A DNA stretch of 64,000 nucleotides from a bacterium (GCA_030824495.1 JAVBXP010000044.1:1-64000), one strand, 5' to 3'. Numbered from the stretch's first letter, positions 19,855-29,748 are shown. Translations and numbers: made by a program. Notes: generated by a model not told the origin, from the letters alone.

Positions 19855-19959
19855 CGCTCATCCCGGCGAAAGCCGGGACCCAAGCGGGTTCTGCAGCCGA
19901 ACCAGCGCCAGCGGAAAATCTACACTCAGCTTGTGTCCCGGCTTTCGCCGGGATGAGCG
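19855..19959. repeat. Intergenic palindromic element, family C
   Basis: CGCTCATCCCGGCGAAAGCCGGGACCCAAGCGGG...CTCAGCTTGTGTCCCGGCTTTCGCCGGGATGAGCG. Confidence 0.85.
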
Positions 19960-19967
19960 GAGTGATC

Positions 19968-20513
19968 CTAGCGTACTTGACCGCGTGCGATGCGTTCGAC
20001 TTCGCGGTCGACCGTCGCCTGGACGATTTGCGGCAGATTGCTGTCCAGCCACTGCTTGAGCAGCGGGCGAAGCAGTTCGCGCACCACGTCTTCCAACGTA
20101 CGGCCATCGGCCGGCATCTGGATCGCGGCCGAGAGTTGTCCGAAGGCCGAGGCCGCGGCGGACGCCGCTATGGCTCCGACAAGGCCCTCGTTCGCCGACA
20201 CAGGCGGCGGCTCGGGGACGTATTCGGGCTCAGGAGCGACATAGGGCGCAGCCGCCGGCTCTTCGCTCACGGTCGGCGTATAGACGTCCAGATCACCGAG
20301 GGTCTCGACCCGTTCGGTCAGCTCCAGCACGCCGTCGTCTTCTTCCTCGGGCTCGGGCTCGAAGACGGGGGCGGCGGCCTCGACCGGCGCGGGCTCAGGC
20401 TCGGCCTCGGCGGCCGCGCCTTCCTCAGCAGGCACGTCATCTTCAGAGATGATGCGCCGAATGGAGGCCAGGATTTCCTCCATCGTCGGTTCTTGCGAGG
20501 TCTGATCAGACAT
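19968..20513 (-). CDS. popZ: Polar organizing protein PopZ
   Basis: EPTMEEILASIRRIISED N-terminus, acidic/proline-rich linker, DGRTLEDVVRELLRPLLKQWLDSNLPQIV C-terminus. Confidence 0.92.
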   Translation of the reverse strand: MSDQTSQEPTMEEILASIRRIISEDDVPAEEGAAAEAEPEPAPVEAAAPVFEPEPEEEDDGVLELTERVETLGDLDVYTPTVSEEPAAAPYVAPEPEYVPEPPPVSANEGLVGAIAASAAASAFGQLSAAIQMPADGRTLEDVVRELLRPLLKQWLDSNLPQIVQATVDREVERIARGQVR

Positions 20514-20643
20514 ATGGAGGGCCATCGCTACGAGAAAGAATCCGTCGCGCCGTGGTCGGCGCGACGACGTGATCCTGCAATTTCCACCACCGGGCGCAAG
20601 GTCCTATTCGCCCAAGGGATGAATGCTTGCGTCGATTGGTCGC

Positions 20644-22143
20644 CTAGTTCGGCGCCGCCACCGGTCGAGCCGTCGGCTTCTCGACAGTCTTCGGCGTGGT
20701 CACGCCATCGACGATCGCGATCGGCTCTTCCCATGGCACCCACCCCCAGGTGACGCGGAGCTTGCCGAAGTTCGCTTTCGGGTCATAGCGGGTGACGGTC
20801 GGAACCAGGTTCGGTCCCTCGAGCAGTCCCATCTGGGCCAGCACCAGCGAGGCGGCCACATATTCGTCGCGGCGCGCGGTGACCTGGGCCAGCTCCGCCT
20901 GACGCAGTTCCTGCTCGGCGTTCAGCACGTCGAGCGTAGTGCGCAGGCCGACCTGCTGCTCCTGGCGGGTGCCTTCAGCGGCGATGCGGGTCGCCTTCAC
21001 CTGTTCGTCGGTGGAGGTAATGTTCGAACGGCTGGCGATCAGCTGGTTCCAGGCGCCGGTCAGGCTCTGCATCACCGAACGGCGAGCCGTCTCGACACCG
21101 ATACGGTCTGCGTTGTTGCGCTCCATCGCCGCACGGATGCGCGAGGAGGTCAGGCCGCCGGTGAACAGCGGCACGGTGACGGTGGCGCTGGCGGCGACCT
21201 CGCGCCCGAACAGGTCGCGCTCCCAAGGATCGGCTGAACCGACGACTCCAAGCGAACCGTTCAAACCGACCGTCGGCATGCGTTCGGCCCTGGCGGCGGC
21301 GACCCGCGCCTTGCTGGCCTGTTGCGCGTATTCGGCGGCTCGGATTTGCGGATTGCTATCCTCGGCGGCCGCAAAGGCCTGAGTCACATCGGCGGGCAAC
21401 AAGGCCGCGAGCGAGGGCTCTGGAGCCAGGTCACCGGGGTTTTGACCGACGAGAGCAGCGTAGGCCGCGCGGCTGATAGCCAGTTGCGCCTGGGATTGCG
21501 TCAGCAGCGACTGGGCGGCGGCAAGACGCGCCTCGGATTGGGCGACGTCTGTGCGCGTGATCTCGCCGACATCGAATCGCGCGGTAGATTCGTCGAGCTG
21601 GCGGCGCAGGACACCGACGTTTTCCTGGCGAATACGCAAGGCTTCCTGGTCGCGGCGGACGTCGACATAGGCCTGGATCACGGCCTGCAAGACATTGGAT
21701 TCAGTCCGGCGGAGATTTTCGCGGCCAGTCAGAATGTCAGCTTCGGCGGCCGACACGGTCGCGGCGACCCGGCCCCCAGTATAGATCGGCTGGGACAGGC
21801 TGAGCGTGGCGATCGCGCTGTTGGTCTCCACACGGTTGCGGACCTCGGTGTCGGCAATTCCGTTGTTGTTGGTGTCGATCAGCGTGCCGCCGGGGCGGCG
21901 CACTTCGGAATATCCCAGACGGCCTTGGGCCGAAGCCTGGGGGCGATATCCGGAGCGGGCCTGAACCCAGTTCTCGTCCAAGGCGCGCTGCGTCGCACGT
22001 TGCGCCTGGAGGGTCGGATTGGAATCGTAAGCGAGGGCAATGGCCTCGGCCAGGGTTTCGGCGGAGGCGGGCGACGCCAGGCCCAGCGCAAGACCTGCGC
22101 TGCAGACGGCGGCGAACAAAGCTCCGCGACGAGTATTGAACAT
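20644..22143 (-). CDS. TolC-family outer-membrane channel, RsaF-like by sequence type and locus
   Basis: Signal peptide; ETLAEAIALAYDSNPTLQAQRATQRALDENWVQARSGYRP; neighbour of popZ. Confidence 0.9.
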   Translation of the reverse strand: MFNTRRGALFAAVCSAGLALGLASPASAETLAEAIALAYDSNPTLQAQRATQRALDENWVQARSGYRPQASAQGRLGYSEVRRPGGTLIDTNNNGIADTEVRNRVETNSAIATLSLSQPIYTGGRVAATVSAAEADILTGRENLRRTESNVLQAVIQAYVDVRRDQEALRIRQENVGVLRRQLDESTARFDVGEITRTDVAQSEARLAAAQSLLTQSQAQLAISRAAYAALVGQNPGDLAPEPSLAALLPADVTQAFAAAEDSNPQIRAAEYAQQASKARVAAARAERMPTVGLNGSLGVVGSADPWERDLFGREVAASATVTVPLFTGGLTSSRIRAAMERNNADRIGVETARRSVMQSLTGAWNQLIASRSNITSTDEQVKATRIAAEGTRQEQQVGLRTTLDVLNAEQELRQAELAQVTARRDEYVAASLVLAQMGLLEGPNLVPTVTRYDPKANFGKLRVTWGWVPWEEPIAIVDGVTTPKTVEKPTARPVAAPN

Positions 22144-22355
22144 GCTTATCCCCGGGACGGCGTAGAGAGACCGACCCCTATATGACGGCCTATTAGGCGC
22201 CGCACTAGTGGCCGTGAGCTTAAGCTTTTGTCACACCCGAATTTCGACGGTGTTTCACCAGCGCCGTCTGAAGCGACCCGCGTTTCAAGCTCGTCCAGGA
22301 ACCGCCGTTGCAATCCAGTCTCAACCTTGCGCTCAGGCAAGGGGCGGCCGTTCAC

Positions 22356-22928
22356 CTAGAAGGCGAATCCTTCAGCCGGTTCAAAGCCCTTCAGGACCGG
22401 AGCCATGGCGTCAAACAGCGTGCGACGACCAACGCCGTCCTCAGCGCGGGTGTAGAGCGCGGCCTTGCCGGTCGGGCCTTCCCGCTCGATCACGCCCAGG
22501 CGGCCGCCGAGGTTCAAAGCCGTCAGCCACGAATCAGGCGCGCGGGTGACCGCGCCCTCGACGATGATCAGGTCGTAGTTCTCGCCAGGAACGGCGCTGA
22601 GGTCTTCGGCGTCGAATCGCTCAACCGAGAGGCCCAGGGTTTCAAGCACGCTCGCGGCGTAGGGAGCGGCGATGGCCAGGGCGCGCTCGCCCGCCATGGG
22701 CTTCAGGGCCTGCAGCAGCTTGGAGACTTCGCGCGGGCGGAGCAGATAGCGATCCGGCGCATATTCAACCGCCGCGTCAGCATAGGCTTGGTAGGCCTTG
22801 TCGGCCGGGACCAGGCTCTCGCGGGGAATCGCCCGCATCGCGTCGTGCAGACGCACGTCGGTCACGTCGTTGGTGCGGACTTGGCTCTCGACCATGTTGA
22901 GCCGGGCGGCGGCGAAATCGGAGGCCAT
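22356..22928 (-). CDS. Protein-L-isoaspartate O-methyltransferase-like protein with degenerate SAM motif
   Basis: DFAAARLNMVESQVRTNDVTDVRLHDAMRAIPRESLVPADK; motif I reads ERALAIAAPYAASVLETLG. Confidence 0.8.
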   Translation of the reverse strand: MASDFAAARLNMVESQVRTNDVTDVRLHDAMRAIPRESLVPADKAYQAYADAAVEYAPDRYLLRPREVSKLLQALKPMAGERALAIAAPYAASVLETLGLSVERFDAEDLSAVPGENYDLIIVEGAVTRAPDSWLTALNLGGRLGVIEREGPTGKAALYTRAEDGVGRRTLFDAMAPVLKGFEPAEGFAF

Positions 22929-23080
22929 AATTCCTCGACGTAAGAAGGCGTAGGGATACGAAACTTTCGCGCGCTTATAGGTCCGCCTCCGACATGAAGG
23001 CAATCGGAGCCTTCAAGAGAGATTGCCGAGCGCGGGACGTTCTGTTAGCGATCCGCCCTCCCCGGCCAAAAGCCGGCGGC

Positions 23081-23154
23081 GGCCTGATGGCGGAGTGGTT
23101 ACGTAGCGGACTGCAAATCCGCGCACCCGAGTTCGATTCTCGGTCAGGCCTCCA
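23081..23154 (+). tRNA. tRNA-Cys (GCA)
   Basis: Acceptor GGCCTGA/TCAGGCC, anticodon arm GCGGA-CTGCAAA-TCCGC, T-arm CCGAGTTCGATTCTCGG, encoded CCA. Confidence 0.95.
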
Positions 23155-23200
23155 AACTTCTCAATAATCCAGAGACCTGCGGGCTGGCGATCGGCCGCCT

Positions 23201-26200
23201 TCACCAGGCGAACTTCGCGCCAACCGACCCGCGCCAGCGATCCGAACGCTCCGCCCCCAGGCTAGCGCCATATGCGCCCTCTCCGAACAGCCGCACGCGA
23301 CCGGCTGTAGCGTAGGTCACCCCGCCTCCGACCTCGCCCCAGACCCGTTGTTCGGCTTGCTCCAGCCGCGTGTCGCCCACATCAACGGCGGTATTGCCGG
23401 CGACTTCGACGTCCAGGTTGAGGGAGCCGTGAAGCCGCAACCGGTTCGCCAACCGGGGTCCGAGAGCCGTTGTACGTGCCATATCCACGCCGCCCCGCGC
23501 GATGAGGCTGTCGCCGGCGTGGAGGCGCGTCTCTACGCCGCTAGCGTCGCTGAAATTGTCGAAGTCGATCGCGGTGTAGGCCAATCGACCATGCGGGACA
23601 AAGACCCAGCTACCTGAGACGAACCTCCGGCCGGCCTCAAGGCTGAGCCCCGAGCCCAGAGCTCCGGCCCCACGAACGCCGAGGTCCCCAGAGTTCAGGA
23701 GATCGCTATCGAACCACATCAACTGCCCCACGGCGTCGGCATAGAGACCTTCATCACCGAGCCAGGTGAGGTTGATCCCTCCCCCGACGCCGGTCGTTCT
23801 TATGGCGCCGGTGCGGGCCGCGAAGGTCGTCGGATCTGGCGAGATCTGGACATCGGACGACGCCTTTCCGAGCGTGGCCATGGCGCCGATCAACAACGCC
23901 CCGCCGCGGCCCTCGAAAACACTCGCCTGATACCCTCCCTGCAAGAGCCCGACGTCCTGGTCATAGGACGCTCCGCGCCGGGCGCTATAGGCGGCGTGAA
24001 CGCCGATGACGCGAGCCCAAACGCCCTCGCCGCACACGGCTGTTCGGCGATCGGCGGTTAATTGCATCGTGACCGAGCAGTCGCCGATCCGCGCGTCCAA
24101 CGCGCCGCCGGCCGCGGCAGAGAAGCCAAGCAAGCTCTTGGCGTAGGGGGTCCTCACCTGCGCCGCCGCGCTCAGACTTGACCGCAGATACCAATCCCCA
24201 TCGGCGGCGTCGGCGCCCAAGCCGTTGCGAAGCAGACGATAGTCCCACGCCCCAACGATGAGCGACCCGCCGTCCAAGAGGAACTCTCCGTTCGACGCAC
24301 CGCCGATATCGATCAGCTTGATCCCGCCATCGCGGGTTTGCGCACCCGTCCCTGCGACTCTGCTGACCGCGATTGTGGAGACGCCCGTGGTGTCGCCCGC
24401 GACCGAGAGTCGGTCCGCCGGCGAGCCTGAGTCGTCCAGCGCCACGCCAAAGAGGATGGCCCCGCCGCCGACATAGTCGCCGGCGACGTTCAATTGATCT
24501 CCGGGCGCCGCCGCCCCCAGATCGACGGTGGATCGTAGGGGGTTCGACAGGGATCCGGATATCGTCGCGACATTGCCGCCTAACCCAGCGCCGACCTGCA
24601 ACGTCGAAGCTTCCAGAAGGACGTTTCCGATCACCGCCAGTGCGTTGGTCGCGTCCAGCGCCCCGCCTAGACGAATATGCAGACCGTGGCCGTCATCCAA
24701 GGAGGTGGCGATCATCCCGTCGGAGAAGGAAACCCTGCCGCCGTTGACCTCGATGTCCTCCCAATTGACGACGGCCGCGCCCTGGAGCGCGCCCGACCAA
24801 GCGTCATTGAGTCTCAAGACGTCGACCGAGCCATCGCTGGCCAGCGTATTGTCGCCACCGGACAGCAACGTTATCGCCGAGAGCTGGAGCGCGCGGTCTT
24901 CGATCTCGAGGTCATCGGAGCCTTCGCCGCCGTCGATGTAGCCATCGTTGGTCCCGCTCGCTGTTCCGATGCTGGCGGCGACTGAGGCCCAGCGCACCAG
25001 GTCATCGCCGTCCTGTCCCGCGACCGCGCCGGTGCGGCCGCTAGCCAAGATGATCGAGTCGTCGCCGGGCCCCGCCGCGATCCCGTTTCCCACCACCGCG
25101 CCGTTCAGCGAGATCTTGTCGTCACCGCCGACCGTCCCGACCAGCTCATCGCCATAGACGGCGCCAAAGACGGCTCCGGTCACCAATTCGACCGTATCGG
25201 CGCCTTGCCCGGCGACGACAGAGCCGGTGATGCGGGCGCCGTCCAGGACGATGAGGTCATCGCCGGCTTGTCCGAAGACCTCGCCCACTGTGGACGCGTC
25301 CAGCAGCTTGATGGTGTCTCCGCCCGCGAGCGCGCCGCTCGCGTCCAGGCCCGGATTGTCACCGTAGATCGCCCCGGACACCTGCGCGGCGCCCGTCACG
25401 GTGATCAAGTCCGCGCCCCCGGCGCCTTCGACATCGCCGCCAATCGCCGTGGAGTCGGCTAGGGTGATGTCATCGATCTTTGCGCAGCCAAGGATGTCGC
25501 CGTTCACGACGGAGGCGCCCAAGAGCCGCGTCGAGGCGCCGCAGACGTTCAGCTCTGTGGTGACGATCCGGCTCAGAGTCGCCGTCGTGCCGACAAGCTT
25601 GACGATTTCCCAGTTCAGGATCGTGGCCCCGTTCGCCGCCAACACGCCACCTTGAAGCGTCAGAATGTCGATCTGGCCGTCTGCCGTGGAGGCATCGTCA
25701 CCGCCATCCAGGACCTGCGCGCCGGCGTAGGCGCCGCCGCTGACCATCGCACGGTCTGACCCAGCGCCGCCGATGAACGACCCAAGCGAGCCGGCGGTCC
25801 ATTCGAAGCTGTCATCGCCATCACCGCCGGACACTGAACCGCTGATCGAGGCGCCAGCCAGGGTGATGATATCGTCGCCAGCGTCGCCGCCGACGGCGAC
25901 CGCGCGGCCCGCGTTCAACGACAGAACGTCGTTGTCGCGCCCCCCATAAATGGAGCCAGCGACAGTGGCGCCGCGGAGTGTGATCGCATCCCGGCCCCCA
26001 GCGTTCGTCGCCGAGCTATCGCCATAGACCGAACCGCCCACTGCCCCGCCCGCCAATTCTATGACGTCGTCACCCTCACCGCCGACAATGCTCGCGCCGA
26101 TTTGTCCGGCGCTCAGCACTAAGGTGTCATCGCCAGCCTCCAGATCGATATGGGACCCGATCGAAGCGCGCCCGGAAATCGCAACGCGATCAGCGTTGGA

Positions 26201-27361
26201 GCCGGTGTTGATGAACGTGCCGATCGATCCTCCAGAAATCTGATAGTCGTCCGCGCCTTCGTCCGAGCTCACCGAGCTGTCGACGATCGCCAAGCCGGAC
26301 ATTCTGAAAATGTTGTCGGCCTTGACGAGCATCACCTCGCCAATGCGCCCACCGCTGAAGGTGACGTCGTCGCCATCCCTAAACGCGCCAACGATATGGC
26401 CGCCGGAGATGATCGCTGTGTCGTAGTCGCCGCCCTGGTCCAACGTGCCCAGCGTGCCGGCCGTCAACAGGATGGCGTCCAGGCCGTCGCCTTGCGACAA
26501 AAGGCCGGTGACCGCAGCAATGCCGCCGACGGTCGCGCTGTCGTTGCCAGTACCTTGTTCAACAGCGCCGATGATCCCGCCAGACAGGGCCAGGACATCG
26601 CCAAAGCTTCCCTGATTGATCGTCGTGACCCGGCCGCCGTCGATCGTCGCGGTGTCGGTTCCTGAGTCTTGCAGCAGGGCGTCGATGATCGATCCGGCAT
26701 GCACGGTCGCTGAATCCGCGCCCGAACCTTGATCCAGCGTGCGCACGTCACCGCCCGACTGCAAATAGACGTCGTCGCCGCCGGCCTGCACGATCTGCTC
26801 TAGCAGGCCGTTGTTGACGGTGACGACATCCCCCCCCGTGCCTTGGACAAGCTGGCGGATGGAACCGCTGTTGATGGTGGCGATATTCGCACCCGTCCCT
26901 TGGTCTATCTTGGTGATATTGGCGCCGACCGTGATCTCGTCGTTGCTGGCGCCCTGCTCGACGACGCCGACGATGTTCACGCCGTTGATGAAGGCGCGAT
27001 CGGCGCCTGCGCCCTGGTTGACGACCGTCGTCGCAGCATTGGTGTTGGTGAAGGCGCCCCCATTGATATTGAGCACATCGGCGCTGCCAGCCTGGGTGAT
27101 GCTGGAGACAGTTCCAGCGCTGACGTTCAGCGTCGTGGCGCCAGTGCAAACGATCGCAGCGTTGCTGTAAGGCGCCGCCGGGGAACACGCGGCGCTCACC
27201 GGGCTAGGCGAGGCCACGGCCAAGGCCGCGCCGGCCGCCGACGCCAGCAGAATGGCGGAGAGGCCGCGGCCATCTACACCACCAACAAGATTTGAAACAG
27301 AAACGTACGCAGGAACTCGCGGCGATAGAGCCATCAATGCAACCCCTGCGCGCTTGAACAC
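23201..27361 (-). CDS. Large autotransporter-like surface protein (1386 aa) with two repeat domains and C-terminal beta-barrel
   Basis: Secretion signal; ~19-residue QG[ST]GxD repeats; GG(D/E)GDD repeats; C-terminal barrel ending ...WRGSVGAKFAW. Confidence 0.87.
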   Translation of the reverse strand: MFKRAGVALMALSPRVPAYVSVSNLVGGVDGRGLSAILLASAAGAALAVASPSPVSAACSPAAPYSNAAIVCTGATTLNVSAGTVSSITQAGSADVLNINGGAFTNTNAATTVVNQGAGADRAFINGVNIVGVVEQGASNDEITVGANITKIDQGTGANIATINSGSIRQLVQGTGGDVVTVNNGLLEQIVQAGGDDVYLQSGGDVRTLDQGSGADSATVHAGSIIDALLQDSGTDTATIDGGRVTTINQGSFGDVLALSGGIIGAVEQGTGNDSATVGGIAAVTGLLSQGDGLDAILLTAGTLGTLDQGGDYDTAIISGGHIVGAFRDGDDVTFSGGRIGEVMLVKADNIFRMSGLAIVDSSVSSDEGADDYQISGGSIGTFINTGSNADRVAISGRASIGSHIDLEAGDDTLVLSAGQIGASIVGGEGDDVIELAGGAVGGSVYGDSSATNAGGRDAITLRGATVAGSIYGGRDNDVLSLNAGRAVAVGGDAGDDIITLAGASISGSVSGGDGDDSFEWTAGSLGSFIGGAGSDRAMVSGGAYAGAQVLDGGDDASTADGQIDILTLQGGVLAANGATILNWEIVKLVGTTATLSRIVTTELNVCGASTRLLGASVVNGDILGCAKIDDITLADSTAIGGDVEGAGGADLITVTGAAQVSGAIYGDNPGLDASGALAGGDTIKLLDASTVGEVFGQAGDDLIVLDGARITGSVVAGQGADTVELVTGAVFGAVYGDELVGTVGGDDKISLNGAVVGNGIAAGPGDDSIILASGRTGAVAGQDGDDLVRWASVAASIGTASGTNDGYIDGGEGSDDLEIEDRALQLSAITLLSGGDNTLASDGSVDVLRLNDAWSGALQGAAVVNWEDIEVNGGRVSFSDGMIATSLDDGHGLHIRLGGALDATNALAVIGNVLLEASTLQVGAGLGGNVATISGSLSNPLRSTVDLGAAAPGDQLNVAGDYVGGGAILFGVALDDSGSPADRLSVAGDTTGVSTIAVSRVAGTGAQTRDGGIKLIDIGGASNGEFLLDGGSLIVGAWDYRLLRNGLGADAADGDWYLRSSLSAAAQVRTPYAKSLLGFSAAAGGALDARIGDCSVTMQLTADRRTAVCGEGVWARVIGVHAAYSARRGASYDQDVGLLQGGYQASVFEGRGGALLIGAMATLGKASSDVQISPDPTTFAARTGAIRTTGVGGGINLTWLGDEGLYADAVGQLMWFDSDLLNSGDLGVRGAGALGSGLSLEAGRRFVSGSWVFVPHGRLAYTAIDFDNFSDASGVETRLHAGDSLIARGGVDMARTTALGPRLANRLRLHGSLNLDVEVAGNTAVDVGDTRLEQAEQRVWGEVGGGVTYATAGRVRLFGEGAYGASLGAERSDRWRGSVGAKFAW

Positions 27362-27516
27362 TCCCCGTTTGACCGGTGGCCGAAGTAACTAGCGCCCCTC
27401 GGAAACACACATCTCAAATGAAATATTGGAGTATTGGTCGCGCACCTGATGTGGGACACGTCCAGGATTTCGCATGGCGTGTAACGTTCAAATTGCTACA
27501 TCAAGGGAAGCGATAA

Positions 27517-27536
27517 CAATTGTAAGCAATTGTAAG
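27517..27536. promoter_or_regulatory. Tandem 10-bp repeat in AT-rich region upstream of the autotransporter
   Basis: CAATTGTAAG CAATTGTAAG, perfect 2x10 bp. Confidence 0.5.
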
Positions 27537-27744
27537 ATGGCAACTATTATAGATATTTACTTTGGATTAAGCCAATTTCCAGAAGATACTTAGAATCAGT
27601 TTTTATTTGAACTAAATATCTGCCACTTTAAGGTTGCGCTCGCTCGCCCACTTCAATCAGCGCGGGCGACGTCTCGAGAACGCGGGGCTCGACGCGCCAG
27701 ACGGTCAGTCTCGATGTCGACAACCTACGGGCTCGCAGCCCACA

Positions 27745-29571
27745 TCATCCGGCCGAGCGAACGTCCTCGTCTTCAGCGTGATCAAGGCCGCGCGCCGCCA
27801 GAGCGATAGCCTCGAACAGCCGTGCGACCTTGATCGGCTTGCTGACGTGATCGTCCATTCCTGCCGCGCGCAGGTCGGTGACCTGATGGACCATGGCGTT
27901 GGCCGTCAGGGCGATCACCGGAGTGCGCGGACGGCCGCTGGCCCGTTCGCGGGCGCGGATCTCCCTCACGGCTGAAACGCCGTCCATCACCGGCATCTGC
28001 ACGTCCATGAGGATCATGTCCCACGCCGCGCTTTCCCAAGCGGCGACAGCCTGAGCCCCGTCCTCCACGATGGTAGGGGTCACGCCGATCTGCGCGAGCA
28101 GCGCGGTCAGCACGGTTCGGTTCACTTCGTTGTCTTCGGCCGCCAGGATGCGCAACGTCATTGACGCCGGTTGCGCCGGCTCATCGATGACCGAGGCCTC
28201 GAGGTGGTCGCCCACTCGCTGCAATGGCAGGCTGACGGTGAAGGTCGAGCCGTCCGCGGCGGTGCTCTCGACCGAGATCGCGCCACCCATGAGCTCGCAG
28301 AGCTCGCGGCAGATCGCCAGCCCTAGGCCAGTGCCGCCGTGGCGACGGGTCGTTGTGCTGTCCAGCTGTTCAAACTTGCGGAACAACCGGGCGCGGTGGG
28401 CTTCCGGAATCCCGGGCCCGGTATCGCTTATGGCGACCTGAATCACGCCTCCGACCCTGGCGACCGCCACCCGGACCTCACCCCGCGGCGTGAACTTCAC
28501 GGCGTTGGAAATCAGGTTGTAGAGCACTTGCCGCAGCCGGAGCGGATCACCGCGGTAGACGCCGGGCGCGCCTTCCCCCATCTCCAGACGCAGATCCAGC
28601 CCCTTGGCCGTGGCGGCCGGTGCGAAGGCGGCGATCGAAGCGTGCAACACTTCGCGCAGCTCGAACTCTACGGTCTCGATCTCAAGCCGGCCCGCCTCGA
28701 TCTTGGAGAGGTCGAGCACATCGTTGAGGATTTCGGTCAGGGCCTCGCCTGAGCGCCGGATGACCGCCAGACGCCCGCGCTGGGCGTCCGAAAGATGATC
28801 GGCGGACATTGCCTGGGCCATGCCTAGGACGCCGTTCAGCGGCGTTCTGATCTCGTGGCTGATCGTCGCCAGGAAGGTGCTCTTGGCGGCGTTGGCGTCC
28901 GCCGCCTCGGTCTCCTTTTCGATCGCGGCCTGCAGCGCCAGGGCCATTTGGCGCTCGATATTCCGGCGCTTGAAGGCGGCCTGCAGGACGTAGGTGAAGA
29001 AGCCCCAGACGGCGAGTAGAACGAGCAGGATCTCGACCCACTCAGTTACGCCGCCCAGCCAGGTGAGGCTGGACATTACGGTTAGGAAGCTGACGATCAA
29101 CGAAGCCGATCCGATCCGCCGCGAAATCACGAACTCGTCGGCCGCGCTGAGCGAGATGGCGCCCATCATGACGAGACCGCCGGCCAAGGCCGTGTGCGAG
29201 CCGCCAACGATCAAGGCGAAGGGCAAACTACAGTACGCTGCGGTCTGCAACGCCGTCGCCAGCGCGACGATCAATTCCCAGCGTCGAGCCGGCGCCGGCT
29301 GACGCCCCGCCAGATCACACAGCGCCCAACTGCTTCCAATCATCAGCATGTTGGCCGCCAACCACGCCGCCGCAAAACTCGGGCCCAACCAAACCCAGGC
29401 CCCAATCGCCGCCAAGACGCTCATTGGAACAATGGCCAGCCGATCGCGCCGACGGAAGGCGATGATCCGCATCCAACTCAATTGCGAGGCGACAAAATCG
29501 CCGTCGGTCGCGACCGGCGTGGTGGGCACACGGGCCGCCCAGCTGCGCCAGACAGACTTCATCGGCGTCAC
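27745..29571 (-). CDS. Hybrid sensor histidine kinase with C-terminal receiver
   Basis: N-terminal TM helices; FLATISHEIRTPLNGVLGMAQ; GTGLGLAICRELCELMGG; MDVQMPVMDGVSAVREIR. Confidence 0.93.
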   Translation of the reverse strand: MTPMKSVWRSWAARVPTTPVATDGDFVASQLSWMRIIAFRRRDRLAIVPMSVLAAIGAWVWLGPSFAAAWLAANMLMIGSSWALCDLAGRQPAPARRWELIVALATALQTAAYCSLPFALIVGGSHTALAGGLVMMGAISLSAADEFVISRRIGSASLIVSFLTVMSSLTWLGGVTEWVEILLVLLAVWGFFTYVLQAAFKRRNIERQMALALQAAIEKETEAADANAAKSTFLATISHEIRTPLNGVLGMAQAMSADHLSDAQRGRLAVIRRSGEALTEILNDVLDLSKIEAGRLEIETVEFELREVLHASIAAFAPAATAKGLDLRLEMGEGAPGVYRGDPLRLRQVLYNLISNAVKFTPRGEVRVAVARVGGVIQVAISDTGPGIPEAHRARLFRKFEQLDSTTTRRHGGTGLGLAICRELCELMGGAISVESTAADGSTFTVSLPLQRVGDHLEASVIDEPAQPASMTLRILAAEDNEVNRTVLTALLAQIGVTPTIVEDGAQAVAAWESAAWDMILMDVQMPVMDGVSAVREIRARERASGRPRTPVIALTANAMVHQVTDLRAAGMDDHVSKPIKVARLFEAIALAARGLDHAEDEDVRSAG

Positions 29572-29748
29572 TCCTATCGGTGCAGGCCGATCATAGATTC
29601 ACGGTTGAGCTTTCGGAGTCGTTAGCCCTCAGCCGATCAGGCCGAAAAGATGTCGCGCGGGCGATCCGTAAGACTACTTAAGGAGGTGTCCCGAATTTTC
29701 GAAACGGCGGCCAAGCGCCACGGTGAGCTCACTCAAAGGAGCTCAGAC

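Noticed and set aside
24780-27125. Repeats in this region as a CRISPR or satellite array
   Set aside because: The periodicity is at the protein level with diverged codons inside one ORF; no identical repeats with unique spacers
29677-29682. CTTAAG shared between the micro-ORF leader and the fixL-aox dyad as a FixJ motif
   Set aside because: CTTAAG also occurs at unrelated places in the window (e.g. near 8196, 22215 and 41113), so it is not specific
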